Part shown: piece by piece, positions 26,630-34,594 of the stretch | Layout: each line of letters starts with the position of its first letter | Numbering within the stretch: position 1 is the stretch's first letter | Assembly: GCA_965229525.1 (NCBI GenBank) | Contig: OZ245886.1 | Location: 2,914,001 to 2,978,000 of the forward strand | Length of the DNA: 64,000 nt | Reading direction: 5' to 3' | Origin: HXMU1420-13 sp965229525 | GTDB taxonomy: Bacteria; Bacteroidota; Rhodothermia; Balneolales; Balneolaceae | Program-made: the position numbers and the translations under genes | The notes under the pieces: model-generated | Seen by the model: only the letters and a program-made list of their open reading frames with translations | Told to the model about the DNA's origin: nothing | Database searches by the model: none

Positions 26630-27847
26630 ATGACCCATTCTTCTAACGCTGTTCATTTACGCACAAAAGGCGTACTACCGGTTCAAAAATTAAAAATTCT
26701 TCGAGATTTGGGGATATTAGATTCCCATCCCGATTATCCTATTCAGGACAATCAATTCCAACCAAATTCATTGGATTTACGCCTTGGAGAAGTTGCATAT
26801 CGTGTGCGATGTAGTTTTTTGCCGGAGAATGAAACTGTGGATCAAAAGCTGGAAAAATTGGAGCAATATCGTTTTTCCTTAAGAGATGGCGCGGTATTAG
26901 AAGAAAATTGTGTGTACATCATTCCGTTGCTGGAAAAATTGAATCTTCCAAAATCCCATTATTCAATTCAGCACCAAGGTTTAAAGAATGGGGCGTCGAA
27001 TGGGGAAGAAGTTCAGTTACATTCTATTGAAAATCTATCAGCCAAAGCAAATCCTAAAAGCTCGACTGGCCGTCTGGATGTATTTACTCGAGTTGTAACC
27101 GACTACTCTCATCGCTTTGAAGAAATTAATGCCGGATATCAAGGGAATCTTTATTTGGAAGTTGTACCCAAGTCATTTTCCATAAAGGTTCAAACTGGTC
27201 AACGGTTAAATCAATTGAGAATCCGTCACGGATTTGAAGTAGTGTCAGATCAGGATTTATTGCGCATTCACGATACGGATCCTCTTTTATTTGACGAAAA
27301 CATCACACCGGTTTCAATGGAACAGATTAAGGTAAATCAAGGTCTGTTTATGAGTGTTCAGTTGAAGGGTTTATATGGTGAGGTCATCGGTTATAAAGCT
27401 AAAAAGCATGTGAATTATATTGACCTTCAGAATATTGGGCATTACCCGGTTGAAGATTTTTGGGAGCCAATTTATGCGACAAAAGATGCTAAAGTGATTC
27501 TCGAGCCTGAAGCCTTCTACATATTTGCTTCCAAAGAGCGGATTAGGGTTCCGGCAAATTTAGCTTGTGAAATGATGGCATACGATACTGGTTCAGGTGA
27601 ACTAAGAACACATTATGCTGGTTTCTTTGATTCAGGTTTTGGTGGGTCGGTCGATGATAAAGGTGCGAGAGCAGTGCTGGAAGTCAGGTCGCATGACGTA
27701 CCTTTCATGATTGAGGATGGTCAAACTTTATTTAGTATGCAATTCGAGCCAAATACCGAGATACCGGAATTTATTTATGGAACTGATATTGAAAGTAATT
27801 ATCAGGGGCAGGGACTAAAATTAGGAAAGCATTTTAAGCAAACATGA
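26630..27847 (+). CDS. dCTP deaminase, long tandem-domain form
   Basis: About 405 residues from the ATG at 26630 (a TTG at 26585 would add 15 residues). It matches the long 2'-deoxycytidine 5'-triphosphate deaminase family: FQPNSLDLRLGEVAYRVR near the N-terminus and two dUTPase-like halves. The first has KANPKSSTGRLDVFTRVV, INAGYQGNLYLEVVP and GQRLNQLRI; the second has AYDTGSGELRTHYAGFFDSGFG, ARAVLEVRSHDVPFMI and DGQTLFSMQF. It is expected to deaminate dCTP to dUTP for dTMP synthesis. The TGA overlaps the start of the small ferredoxin-like gene (ATGA). Confidence 0.87.
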   Translation: MTHSSNAVHLRTKGVLPVQKLKILRDLGILDSHPDYPIQDNQFQPNSLDLRLGEVAYRVRCSFLPENETVDQKLEKLEQYRFSLRDGAVLEENCVYIIPLLEKLNLPKSHYSIQHQGLKNGASNGEEVQLHSIENLSAKANPKSSTGRLDVFTRVVTDYSHRFEEINAGYQGNLYLEVVPKSFSIKVQTGQRLNQLRIRHGFEVVSDQDLLRIHDTDPLLFDENITPVSMEQIKVNQGLFMSVQLKGLYGEVIGYKAKKHVNYIDLQNIGHYPVEDFWEPIYATKDAKVILEPEAFYIFASKERIRVPANLACEMMAYDTGSGELRTHYAGFFDSGFGGSVDDKGARAVLEVRSHDVPFMIEDGQTLFSMQFEPNTEIPEFIYGTDIESNYQGQGLKLGKHFKQT

Positions 27848-28068
27848 GCTCATTTCTTGTACATAAATGTGTATGTCATCACATCGATTTTGTGGATGTG
27901 AAGGACTACGTTTTGGAACACAAAATTGAAAGCGTTAGGGAACTTCAGCGCAACGAAATATGCAGCACCAAATGCCAAATGTGCGAACCATATGTTGAGC
28001 TGATGATTAAAACCGGGGAAGTAGAATTTCAACCCGGGGCGTATATTGGTAGAAAAAAATCCTCCTAA
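27844..28068 (+). CDS. BFD-like [2Fe-2S]-binding small protein
   Basis: A 74-residue protein with four Cys arranged as in BFD-like [2Fe-2S] domains: CVC near residue 9-11 and later CSTKCQMC (about 40-47). FVDVKDYVLEHKIESVRELQR between them matches the helix of such domains. These domains usually shuttle electrons or sense iron. It overlaps the dCTP deaminase stop by 4 bases and is followed two bases later by rsmE, so all three appear to be one transcript. The partner is unknown. Confidence 0.7.
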   Translation: MSSFLVHKCVCHHIDFVDVKDYVLEHKIESVRELQRNEICSTKCQMCEPYVELMIKTGEVEFQPGAYIGRKKSS

Positions 28069-28070
28069 TT

Positions 28071-28766
28071 TTGGATAATCATTTTTTTATCGATGTACCA
28101 AAATTACATGAACACGAAGAGGTCATGTTAATAGGGCAGGAAGCAAAGCATGCATCCAAAGTTTTAAGAAAAAAAGAAGGGGATTTGGTGATTTTGGTAA
28201 ATGGTAGAGGTTGTAAAGCAACGGCTGAAATACAATCCATCCAGAAAAACTCCATTTCATTATCTATAATTTCGGCAGACCAAAGAGGGGAACCAGAAAA
28301 CAAAAAAGTAATTGGATTGGGGATCATAAAAATCAGAGATCGTTTTGAGTTTGCCATTGAAAAAGCAGTTGAACTAGGAGCAACAACCATCTGTTTTTTC
28401 GAAGCCGAACATTCTGAAAGAACTCGAATTAAAGAGGATCGAATAGAAGCCATTATTCAGAGTGCGTTTAAACAATCGGGTAGGTGGTGGATGCCTAAGT
28501 TTATGGTGAAGCCGGATCTAAAAAGTGTTCTTTTTGAATTTGCTGATCATGATATGATTATGGCACATGAAAAAGTAAATGTTGAACGTCCATTGTTTTC
28601 GACGAAGAAAGAAAAACTCCTTTTAGTTGGACCGGAAGGAGGCTTCTCTGAGGATGAGGTAAAGCTAGTTGATCAAGCTGGGGGCACGGTAATATCACTT
28701 GGTTCATATAGACTACGAGCTGAAACGGCTGTAACAGCTATATTATCGCAGTTTCTTTACGACTGA
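28071..28766 (+). CDS. rsmE: 16S rRNA (uracil-1498-N3)-methyltransferase
   Basis: A 231-residue SPOUT methyltransferase that methylates U1498 of 16S rRNA. It starts at TTG (28071), because the expected N-terminus (NHFFIDVPKLHEHEEVMLIGQEAKHASKVLR) begins there and there is no earlier ATG. The SPOUT knot motifs LLVGPEGGFSEDEV (about 183-196) and ISLGSYRLRAETAVTAIL (about 208-225) are complete. The frame lies two bases after the ferredoxin-like gene stop, and its end is only three bases from the convergent TfoX-like gene. Confidence 0.93.
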   Translation: MDNHFFIDVPKLHEHEEVMLIGQEAKHASKVLRKKEGDLVILVNGRGCKATAEIQSIQKNSISLSIISADQRGEPENKKVIGLGIIKIRDRFEFAIEKAVELGATTICFFEAEHSERTRIKEDRIEAIIQSAFKQSGRWWMPKFMVKPDLKSVLFEFADHDMIMAHEKVNVERPLFSTKKEKLLLVGPEGGFSEDEVKLVDQAGGTVISLGSYRLRAETAVTAILSQFLYD

Positions 28767-28769
28767 CCG

Positions 28770-29120
28770 TTATTTTTTCTTTTTCTTCTTGCTTGCTTTT
28801 GCGAGTGGATTGAACTCCAAACATTCATCAATCCAAAAATTTAAAGTCTTATCATCGTTATACACACTCGAGTCGATGTACAAAAAACCACGCATTGGTC
28901 GCTTGGTGAAATCCATTGGTCTTGCGCCATCTTCCGATAATAATTGCTCTTCTTTTTCTGGATTAACTCGAGCCATCATATCATCTTTTACGATGCCGAT
29001 ACACATCTTATCATCCACCATGAAACACAACCCGCCAAACATTTTTTTCTCTTCAAATTGAATGTTTCGATCTAGTAACTGAGCGGCTATTCTATCTGCT
29101 AATTGTTCATTATATGTCAT
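28770..29120 (-). CDS. TfoX N-terminal domain protein
   Basis: A 116-residue protein with the TfoX/Sxy N-terminal domain: KKMFGGLCFMVDDKMCIGIVKDDMMARVNP (about residues 25-54) and the later GARPMDFTKRPMRGFLYID segment. It lacks the C-terminal helix-hairpin-helix domain of the full competence regulator TfoX, so it should not be called Sxy. The C-terminus ends in a run of six to eight lysines, encoded by an A-rich strand that reads as a T-tract on the plus strand just after rsmE. Function is unknown. Confidence 0.85.
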   Translation of the reverse strand: MTYNEQLADRIAAQLLDRNIQFEEKKMFGGLCFMVDDKMCIGIVKDDMMARVNPEKEEQLLSEDGARPMDFTKRPMRGFLYIDSSVYNDDKTLNFWIDECLEFNPLAKASKKKKKK

Positions 29121-29169
29121 TTATCTTCTTTTTTTATTGATGACAAACAAACATTTCAATTCGAGACAA

Positions 29170-29910
29170 TCAAGTTTGTTGATGAGTCACTATCTCATCA
29201 AATAGCCGTTTAACCATCAAATCGCCATACCCATAAATTGAAGCAAGCTTGTTGAATTCCTGAAACACCGGACCAAATTTATCTGAACCAAGCTGTTCAA
29301 TTAGGGATGTTAGAATTTGAGTTGGAGTATTTTCTACCATTCGATCTATTTCGGCATCGACAGCAGTTTTAATCCATTCAAATCTTGATAACTCATTAGC
29401 CAATTCTCTCATTTTTAAAATATCCGCCTCTTGATAAGCCTGCCATAATTTAGCGATTTCAATCAGTTCAACTCCTGTTACAGGTAACGCTTTTTCATAA
29501 GCTTTGATGAGTTCATATTCATCCAAACCCGCAAACCCGTATTGAATATCACTATCGGGTATCACAAGGTGAACTTCAATTTTACCAAGATGTTGTTCCA
29601 ATAAATAACAAAGAAACCAGGAGTTTACCTGACAAAAAACATCTTCTTCGAACCAAAGGTACACATGCGCATTAGTGGGTAGATTCAAAACCTTATTCAA
29701 CTCTGGAAGCACATAATCTTCATATTTTTCAGAAGGTCCTAACGAATATGTATGATCTAAATATGTTGCTCGAGTATCAAAGCATTCCGTTAAAGAGTTA
29801 GCTTTAATCGGTCCATCCACCAGGCATTCTCGCATAATTATTACTTCTCCCTCAATGGAAGACGGAAATCGTGCAGCGAGCGCGTCGCCGTTTAAAATGT
29901 GGTAAGTCAT
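29170..29910 (-). CDS. DUF1835 domain protein
   Basis: A 246-residue protein beginning MTYHILNGDALAARFP and containing GEVIIMRECLVDGP (about 21-34) and VYLWFEEDVFCQVNSWFLCYLL, which are the recognised segments of DUF1835. The family has no established function. The stop of the HemG-like gene lies two bases upstream of its start region (gene boundary 29910/29913), so it is probably in the same transcript as that flavodoxin. No signal peptide or membrane span is seen, so it is cytoplasmic. Confidence 0.82.
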   Translation of the reverse strand: MTYHILNGDALAARFPSSIEGEVIIMRECLVDGPIKANSLTECFDTRATYLDHTYSLGPSEKYEDYVLPELNKVLNLPTNAHVYLWFEEDVFCQVNSWFLCYLLEQHLGKIEVHLVIPDSDIQYGFAGLDEYELIKAYEKALPVTGVELIEIAKLWQAYQEADILKMRELANELSRFEWIKTAVDAEIDRMVENTPTQILTSLIEQLGSDKFGPVFQEFNKLASIYGYGDLMVKRLFDEIVTHQQT

Positions 29911-29912
29911 TG

Positions 29913-30407
29913 CTAAGCAGGGATATTAATTTCTTCCTGCATCAGTATAGCAAAATGGTTTATAGATTGAGAATTGATTCTTGAAATTGATTCTTTATGA
30001 CCTAAATTTTTTCTCACTATAAATTTTTCAACAAAGTTGAGCTTATCGAAATTAAAAGCGCCCCCAAAATATCCTTCTGCGTGGGCATGCTGAATTAATG
30101 CAGCCGGGTAGGAATTCAGGTATTCTTCCACTTCATGATCTTTATCCATATAACAGATAAATAAGCCTAATTTCTTTGTAATCAGTTCATGTAGATGCTT
30201 TTCGCAATATCGTCTGATTCGTTTTTGAACTTTTCCAAAGTGAATTGATCCACCTATAATTACTGTATCAAATTCATCTAGTGGAGGTGGAGCCATTTCG
30301 TAAATATTCACAGTTTTGCATCGATTATAACCAATTATTCTGCTGATTCGCTCTGCTACTTTTTCTGTTGTACCGTGATTACTTGCATAAAGAATAAGCG
30401 TATTCAT
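29913..30407 (-). CDS. HemG-like flavodoxin (menaquinone-dependent protoporphyrinogen oxidase family)
   Basis: A 164-residue flavodoxin-fold protein. It starts MNTLILYASNHGTTEKVAERI, the FMN-phosphate loop (T/S-x-G/H-T-T), and contains FDTVIIGGSIHFGKVQKRIRRYC (about 46-68), a signature of the HemG/flavodoxin_5 family. HemG oxidises protoporphyrinogen IX with quinone as acceptor; whether this protein does so is uncertain because the family also includes other flavodoxins. A strong ribosome-binding site GGAGG lies 5 bases upstream of the ATG. No other heme genes are nearby. Confidence 0.75.
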   Translation of the reverse strand: MNTLILYASNHGTTEKVAERISRIIGYNRCKTVNIYEMAPPPLDEFDTVIIGGSIHFGKVQKRIRRYCEKHLHELITKKLGLFICYMDKDHEVEEYLNSYPAALIQHAHAEGYFGGAFNFDKLNFVEKFIVRKNLGHKESISRINSQSINHFAILMQEEINIPA

Positions 30408-30478
30408 AGAACCTCCATCATATTAAACATGTCCTACAATAACTTGAAACTGTGAATTTCTTATAAAGAAGGAGGATT

Positions 30479-31633
30479 CTATCTCAAATTTTTAGAAATA
30501 GCCTTAAAGAAAGGTATATATGGCACACTACTCATGATTTTTAGATCATCTGCAAAAGAAGTGTCCTCATTCAGGAAATCAAAAATCCTGTCTATTTGAT
30601 TGTTTTTGAAGAGATGCATAAACACACGACGAGAATCTTGTGTTGAGGTGGATAACACGTGTAATAATAATTTATCGTAGTAGCGATATCTTGCTTTAGA
30701 AGGATTATCAAATCTCATGGGTTGATCATTGATTATCTCCTGGGCAAGTTGCTCAGAAAATTGTTGAACTCTTAGAAAAGTGTATCCGGTACTCGGTTTG
30801 CTAAATCCACCAATTGATCCAATGTTATATACATTTGGGTGTAACGTAGGGCTATAAATGCGATCATCCATTGGTATTTTTCCAAATTCTTTTCGCTGTA
30901 ATGAATAATCTCCTTTATTAAAACCAAACTTATCTAATAGGTACTCTTTTATTTTTGTTCGATAGAATTTCTTTTTCAGGACATTTTCAGAAAAAATGGT
31001 GTATTCGATGAGTGCAGTATCGTGTGAGTAAGGCAAAACATACATAAAAGCGAAACCATCCTCGTAGGTTTCATCGACATCCATTATTGTAAAGGTTTCG
31101 GCATCGAACGTGCCTGCACGTGCTTTTATCTCGATGCCATAGAAGTGTTGAATAAGAGGATATTTCAGATTTTTTTTCCTGGCAGTATCTGGTTTTATGA
31201 TGCTTTGAAAAATGTGACTGGCTACATAGGTTTCACTATTCTTAGTGACTAAAACACCCTTTTTTTTACTGCCGGAGATATCCAGAATACCTTCTTCAAG
31301 CAGATGGAAATTTGTATGCTTTTTTAATTCTCTAAGTACCCGCTCTTTAAAATCACTCTCTCGAATGCAATAATAGGTATAATCATTCATGTAAAGAAAA
31401 GCATCGAAGGTATGAGCCGAGAAAAAAGCTTTGCGCCATTTCTTATGCACAATTTCAGCGAAGTATGGTTTGTTTTTGGTCCAAAAACACCAGGTTTTAT
31501 TATTGTATGGCGCGAAAGATCGATCTATAAGAAGCACATTACCTTTATATCCGCCGGTAGCCAAATTCCAAGCCAGGCTCAGGCCTGATAGGCCGGCTCC
31601 AGCAATAATTATATCGTAAGTGTTAGTCTTCAA
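30479..31633 (-). CDS. crtY: Lycopene beta-cyclase (CrtY/CrtL family)
   Basis: Cyclises the ends of lycopene to make beta-carotene. The 384-residue protein starts at TTG (31633) with the FAD-binding DIIIAGAGLSGLSLAWNLA (about residues 7-25), followed by NNKTWCFWTK (about 44-53), a hallmark of lycopene cyclases, and FMYVLPYS.D.ALIEYT and IGSIGGFSKPSTGYTFLR further on, the latter being the conserved C-terminal motif (G...PSTGY). The start overlaps the nitrilase 3' end by 11 bases. No other carotenoid genes (crtB, crtI, crtE) are in the window, so the pathway is split in the genome. Confidence 0.9.
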   Translation of the reverse strand: MKTNTYDIIIAGAGLSGLSLAWNLATGGYKGNVLLIDRSFAPYNNKTWCFWTKNKPYFAEIVHKKWRKAFFSAHTFDAFLYMNDYTYYCIRESDFKERVLRELKKHTNFHLLEEGILDISGSKKKGVLVTKNSETYVASHIFQSIIKPDTARKKNLKYPLIQHFYGIEIKARAGTFDAETFTIMDVDETYEDGFAFMYVLPYSHDTALIEYTIFSENVLKKKFYRTKIKEYLLDKFGFNKGDYSLQRKEFGKIPMDDRIYSPTLHPNVYNIGSIGGFSKPSTGYTFLRVQQFSEQLAQEIINDQPMRFDNPSKARYRYYDKLLLHVLSTSTQDSRRVFMHLFKNNQIDRIFDFLNEDTSFADDLKIMSSVPYIPFFKAISKNLR

Positions 31634-32600
31634 ACTCTACATTGTTTTTCGCACTGGTATCAACACGCAATTGAAAAACATCAGGGCGTGAATAATGCCC
31701 CGCTGTATCAATAAACAGATTACCTTCGCTGAGAAGCTTTAACTCCAAATCTGCATAAATCAGTTCATTTTTATCTAAAATAGGCTCAACTAAAAAATCT
31801 GTATTGGGTTTGATGATAGAACTTCCACCACGAAGTACAAATTCATCACCTTTGACTGGAATTTCATGAATCAAATCAAGCGCAATATTATCCTCTTCGT
31901 TTTCAATGATTGATTCAATTCCATGTATCATTTGAGTTTTAGTTAAAGTACATCCAGCAGCAAGCACAAAACATTGGCCTTCAAACGCATAATTTCTTGA
32001 GGCTATTTGATGTAAATCTTTCACCATTGGCCATTGTGCAATGTGTATATCTTCATTTTTTTGATGCATCGCCGCTCTTCCAAGGGGCATCCAATGTTCC
32101 CAGCAAATTAAGCCACCAATTCTAGTACCATTGTGCTCAACAACCGGTAACGTACTTCCATCTCCATAACCCCAAATTAGTCGCTCTGTGTAAGTCGGCA
32201 TTAATTTTCGGTGAAGATCATAGGTCCCATCTGATTTGAAATAAAACATTGTATTGTACAGTGTTCTACCAACTTTTTCGTGGCAACCCATCACAATTAC
32301 ACAGTTATTTTTTAAAGCTGTTTGTTGCAGCAACGAGAAGAATTTATCCTCAATTACCAGTGAGTTTTCAAAGAGTAGCCGAAATAAAACTTTGGAGGGA
32401 GGATGATCCCAAATTCCCGCATTTGGCGCATAATCTAACCACACCGGGTAACCGGGTAACCAGGTCTCGGGAAACACAATAATATCAGAACCATTTCTAA
32501 CACATTCATCAATGTACTCAATAGCAAGATCCACACTCCTGGCTAGATTCATAAAAACGGGAGGATGTTGAACTATAGCTACTGATTTTTTTTTCGACAA
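31623..32600 (-). CDS. Nitrilase family carbon-nitrogen hydrolase
   Basis: About 325 residues from a TTG at 32600 (MSKKKSVAIVQ...); a TTG at 32696 would extend it into the divergent threonine aldolase gene and gives an atypical N-terminus. The catalytic triad is visible: E45 in VFPETWLPGYP, K132 in HRKLMPTYTER and C166 in GGLICWEHWMPL. The CWEH motif, the WGYGDG segment and the AEGQ-like FEGQCFVLAAG place it with true nitrilases/cyanide hydrolases rather than amidases. It would hydrolyse a nitrile to the acid and ammonia; the natural substrate is not known. It overlaps crtY downstream. Confidence 0.87.
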   Translation of the reverse strand: MSKKKSVAIVQHPPVFMNLARSVDLAIEYIDECVRNGSDIIVFPETWLPGYPVWLDYAPNAGIWDHPPSKVLFRLLFENSLVIEDKFFSLLQQTALKNNCVIVMGCHEKVGRTLYNTMFYFKSDGTYDLHRKLMPTYTERLIWGYGDGSTLPVVEHNGTRIGGLICWEHWMPLGRAAMHQKNEDIHIAQWPMVKDLHQIASRNYAFEGQCFVLAAGCTLTKTQMIHGIESIIENEEDNIALDLIHEIPVKGDEFVLRGGSSIIKPNTDFLVEPILDKNELIYADLELKLLSEGNLFIDTAGHYSRPDVFQLRVDTSAKNNVEFED

Positions 32601-32671
32601 GATTATAAGATTGATTTCGTAGGAAGTAGTTATGAGTATATTCCTTCCCTCAATAAAAGCCAAAAAGTTAG

Positions 32672-33706
32672 ATGATAGATTTACGAAGTGATACAATCAC
32701 AAAACCCACTCCGAAGATGCTCGTAGCAATGACTTCGGCAGAGGTTGGTGATGATGTTTTTGCAGAAGATGAAACGGTTAATAAATTTCAAGAAAAGATT
32801 TCCAAATTATTCGGAATGGAAGCCGGACTTTTCGTTCCGAGCGGGGTTATGAGTAATCAAATTGCACTTAAAGTTCTAACTCAGCCCGGTGATGAAATTT
32901 TGATTGAAGAAAACGGACATATTTATAACTACGAGACGGGTGGAGCTGCATTTTTATCCGGAGTACAGATTCAAACATTGTCTGGCAAACATGGCAAATT
33001 ATCACCGGAAATGTTAGCACATCGAAAGAGAGGTAATTACGATTGGGAGCCAAGAACAAAAGTACTATGCTTAGAAAATAGTACGAATAAAGGGGGGGGA
33101 GCGTGCTATACCAGCGAAGAATTAGAAAACTTAAAACACTTCGCGGATAATGAGGGACTATGTATCCATTTGGATGGTGCAAGAATCTGGAACGCGATTA
33201 CAGCGACAGGCATTGAACCCGAATTTTTTGGGCAGATCGCAGATACAATTTCTGTTTGTTTTAGCAAAGGATTAGGGGCGCCAATAGGATCGATGCTACT
33301 TTCGACGTCCAGGAGAATTGCCCAGGCCAGAAGATACCGAAAGATGTGGGGTGGGGGAATGCGCCAGGTTGGATTGCTTGCAGCAGCTGCAAATTATGCT
33401 GTGGATCATCATTGGCAATTAATGGAAGAAGATCATAAACGGGCGCAGCTTTTTGCAAAAACCGTTTCTGAAAGTTCGGCGCTAGACATCGATCTCCAAT
33501 CTGTGGAATCCAATATTGTAATTTTTGACGTGAATGATGGTGATGCAAAGGAAGCACTTGCATTATTGGAAAAAGAAGGCATTCGGATGGTTCAATTTGG
33601 TCCGAAAACGATTCGAGCAACTTTTCATTTTCAAATTACAGAAACTCAATTTAAGCGATTACTTGAAGCTGTGAAGCATTTATTTGGTGCGAATATTCAA
33701 AATTGA
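32672..33706 (+). CDS. ltaE: Threonine aldolase family protein
   Basis: A 344-residue PLP enzyme of the low-specificity L-threonine aldolase type, cleaving threonine or allo-threonine to glycine and acetaldehyde. It starts MIDLRSDTITKPTPKML, the standard opening of the family. VFAEDETVNKFQEKISKLFG, LVFPSG-like LFVPSGVMSN, HLDGARIWNA and the PLP-lysine site CFSKGLGAPIGS (K199) are all present. It is transcribed divergently from the nitrilase-crtY pair, with the starts about 70 bases apart. Confidence 0.92.
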   Translation: MIDLRSDTITKPTPKMLVAMTSAEVGDDVFAEDETVNKFQEKISKLFGMEAGLFVPSGVMSNQIALKVLTQPGDEILIEENGHIYNYETGGAAFLSGVQIQTLSGKHGKLSPEMLAHRKRGNYDWEPRTKVLCLENSTNKGGGACYTSEELENLKHFADNEGLCIHLDGARIWNAITATGIEPEFFGQIADTISVCFSKGLGAPIGSMLLSTSRRIAQARRYRKMWGGGMRQVGLLAAAANYAVDHHWQLMEEDHKRAQLFAKTVSESSALDIDLQSVESNIVIFDVNDGDAKEALALLEKEGIRMVQFGPKTIRATFHFQITETQFKRLLEAVKHLFGANIQN

Positions 33707-34018
33707 CCTATCCCAAAAGGTAGCCATATTCTACCGATTGCTTTCACTCCTAAGATTTAATGTTAGCTGGAAAATTGTTGCAAAAGTATTTAAGAGGCGC
33801 GAATCGGGTTCAAAAATCACGCTATTAATAACTCAGTATTTCTTTTGGTTATAAAAATTACTTGTTCTAAGTAACTAAACTATAGTGTGTTGGATGTGAT
33901 TTAGTTCATCATTAAACAGTATTCATATTTTCTTCACGATTCTAGTTTAGATTCATTCTAGAAAGATTGATCAGTCTTCATAAACACTAACCTCATGAAT
34001 AGTTAATAGAGGTACACT
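33707..34018. other. Intergenic region, 312 bases
   Basis: AT-rich spacer between the threonine aldolase stop and the first YceI gene. I see no ORF, tRNA or convincing terminator in it. The last 20 bases contain a ribosome-binding-site-like AGAGG before the YceI ATG, so the promoter of the YceI/porin operon should be in this stretch, but I cannot place the -7/-33 elements with confidence. Confidence 0.6.
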
Positions 34019-34579
34019 ATGAAGATTTTCTTTACACTAACTTTATTACTGGGTTTTCATATTTCGGGTAATGCACAAGTCGTCTACAGCATCAATCCAG
34101 ATGAAAGCAGCGTAACCATACAGGGTACATCTTCGGTACATGATTGGGAAAGCAATGTTGAAAACTTTGATGTTGAAATTACACTGACCGAGTCAGACCA
34201 AGCTAATATCAACATCGAATCGCTGTTATTTGAAGCAGAAGTGTCGTCCATAAAAAGTGGTAAGCGCATCATGGATCGTAAGACCAGGGGTGCTCTTAAA
34301 GCGGGTGACTATCCATCCATTCAATTCACCTACTCAGAAATCCTATCAGTTACTGCCGATTCCATCACAGTTTCAGGCACTTTGAGCATGGCGGGGGTAA
34401 CCAATGATGTTGAGGTTATTGGTTCGCTGGAAGTGATAGAAAATGGACTCCAAATCAGTGGGAGTAAAAACCTATTGATGACCGATTACGGTATAAATCC
34501 ACCCACGGCAATGGCAGGAGCTTTAAAAACAGGAAACGAAGTCAAAATCAATTTCAACATAAACTTTTATCAACAATAA
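34019..34579 (+). CDS. YceI family lipocalin-like secreted protein
   Basis: A 186-residue protein with a signal peptide (residues 1-19, ending SGNAQ). The mature part is a YceI-type beta barrel: YSINPDESSVTIQGTSSVHDW (about 22-42), IKSGKRIMDRKTRGALKAGDYPSIQFTYS (about 79-107) and a C-terminal KTGNEVKINFNINF strand. YceI proteins bind isoprenoid lipids such as quinones in the periplasm; the ligand here is unknown. It is followed 15 bases later by an outer-membrane barrel gene with a good ribosome-binding site, so the two form an operon. Confidence 0.9.
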   Translation: MKIFFTLTLLLGFHISGNAQVVYSINPDESSVTIQGTSSVHDWESNVENFDVEITLTESDQANINIESLLFEAEVSSIKSGKRIMDRKTRGALKAGDYPSIQFTYSEILSVTADSITVSGTLSMAGVTNDVEVIGSLEVIENGLQISGSKNLLMTDYGINPPTAMAGALKTGNEVKINFNINFYQQ

Positions 34580-34594
34580 CATAGAGGAGAAATC

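Noticed and set aside
32601..32696. N-terminal extension of the nitrilase from TTG at 32696
   Set aside because: Would overlap the divergent threonine aldolase start, and the extra 32 residues do not look like any nitrilase N-terminus.
33815..33845. T-loop-like GGGTTCAAAAATC, possible tRNA
   Set aside because: No pairing acceptor, D-arm or anticodon arm can be built around it; simple AT-rich spacer.
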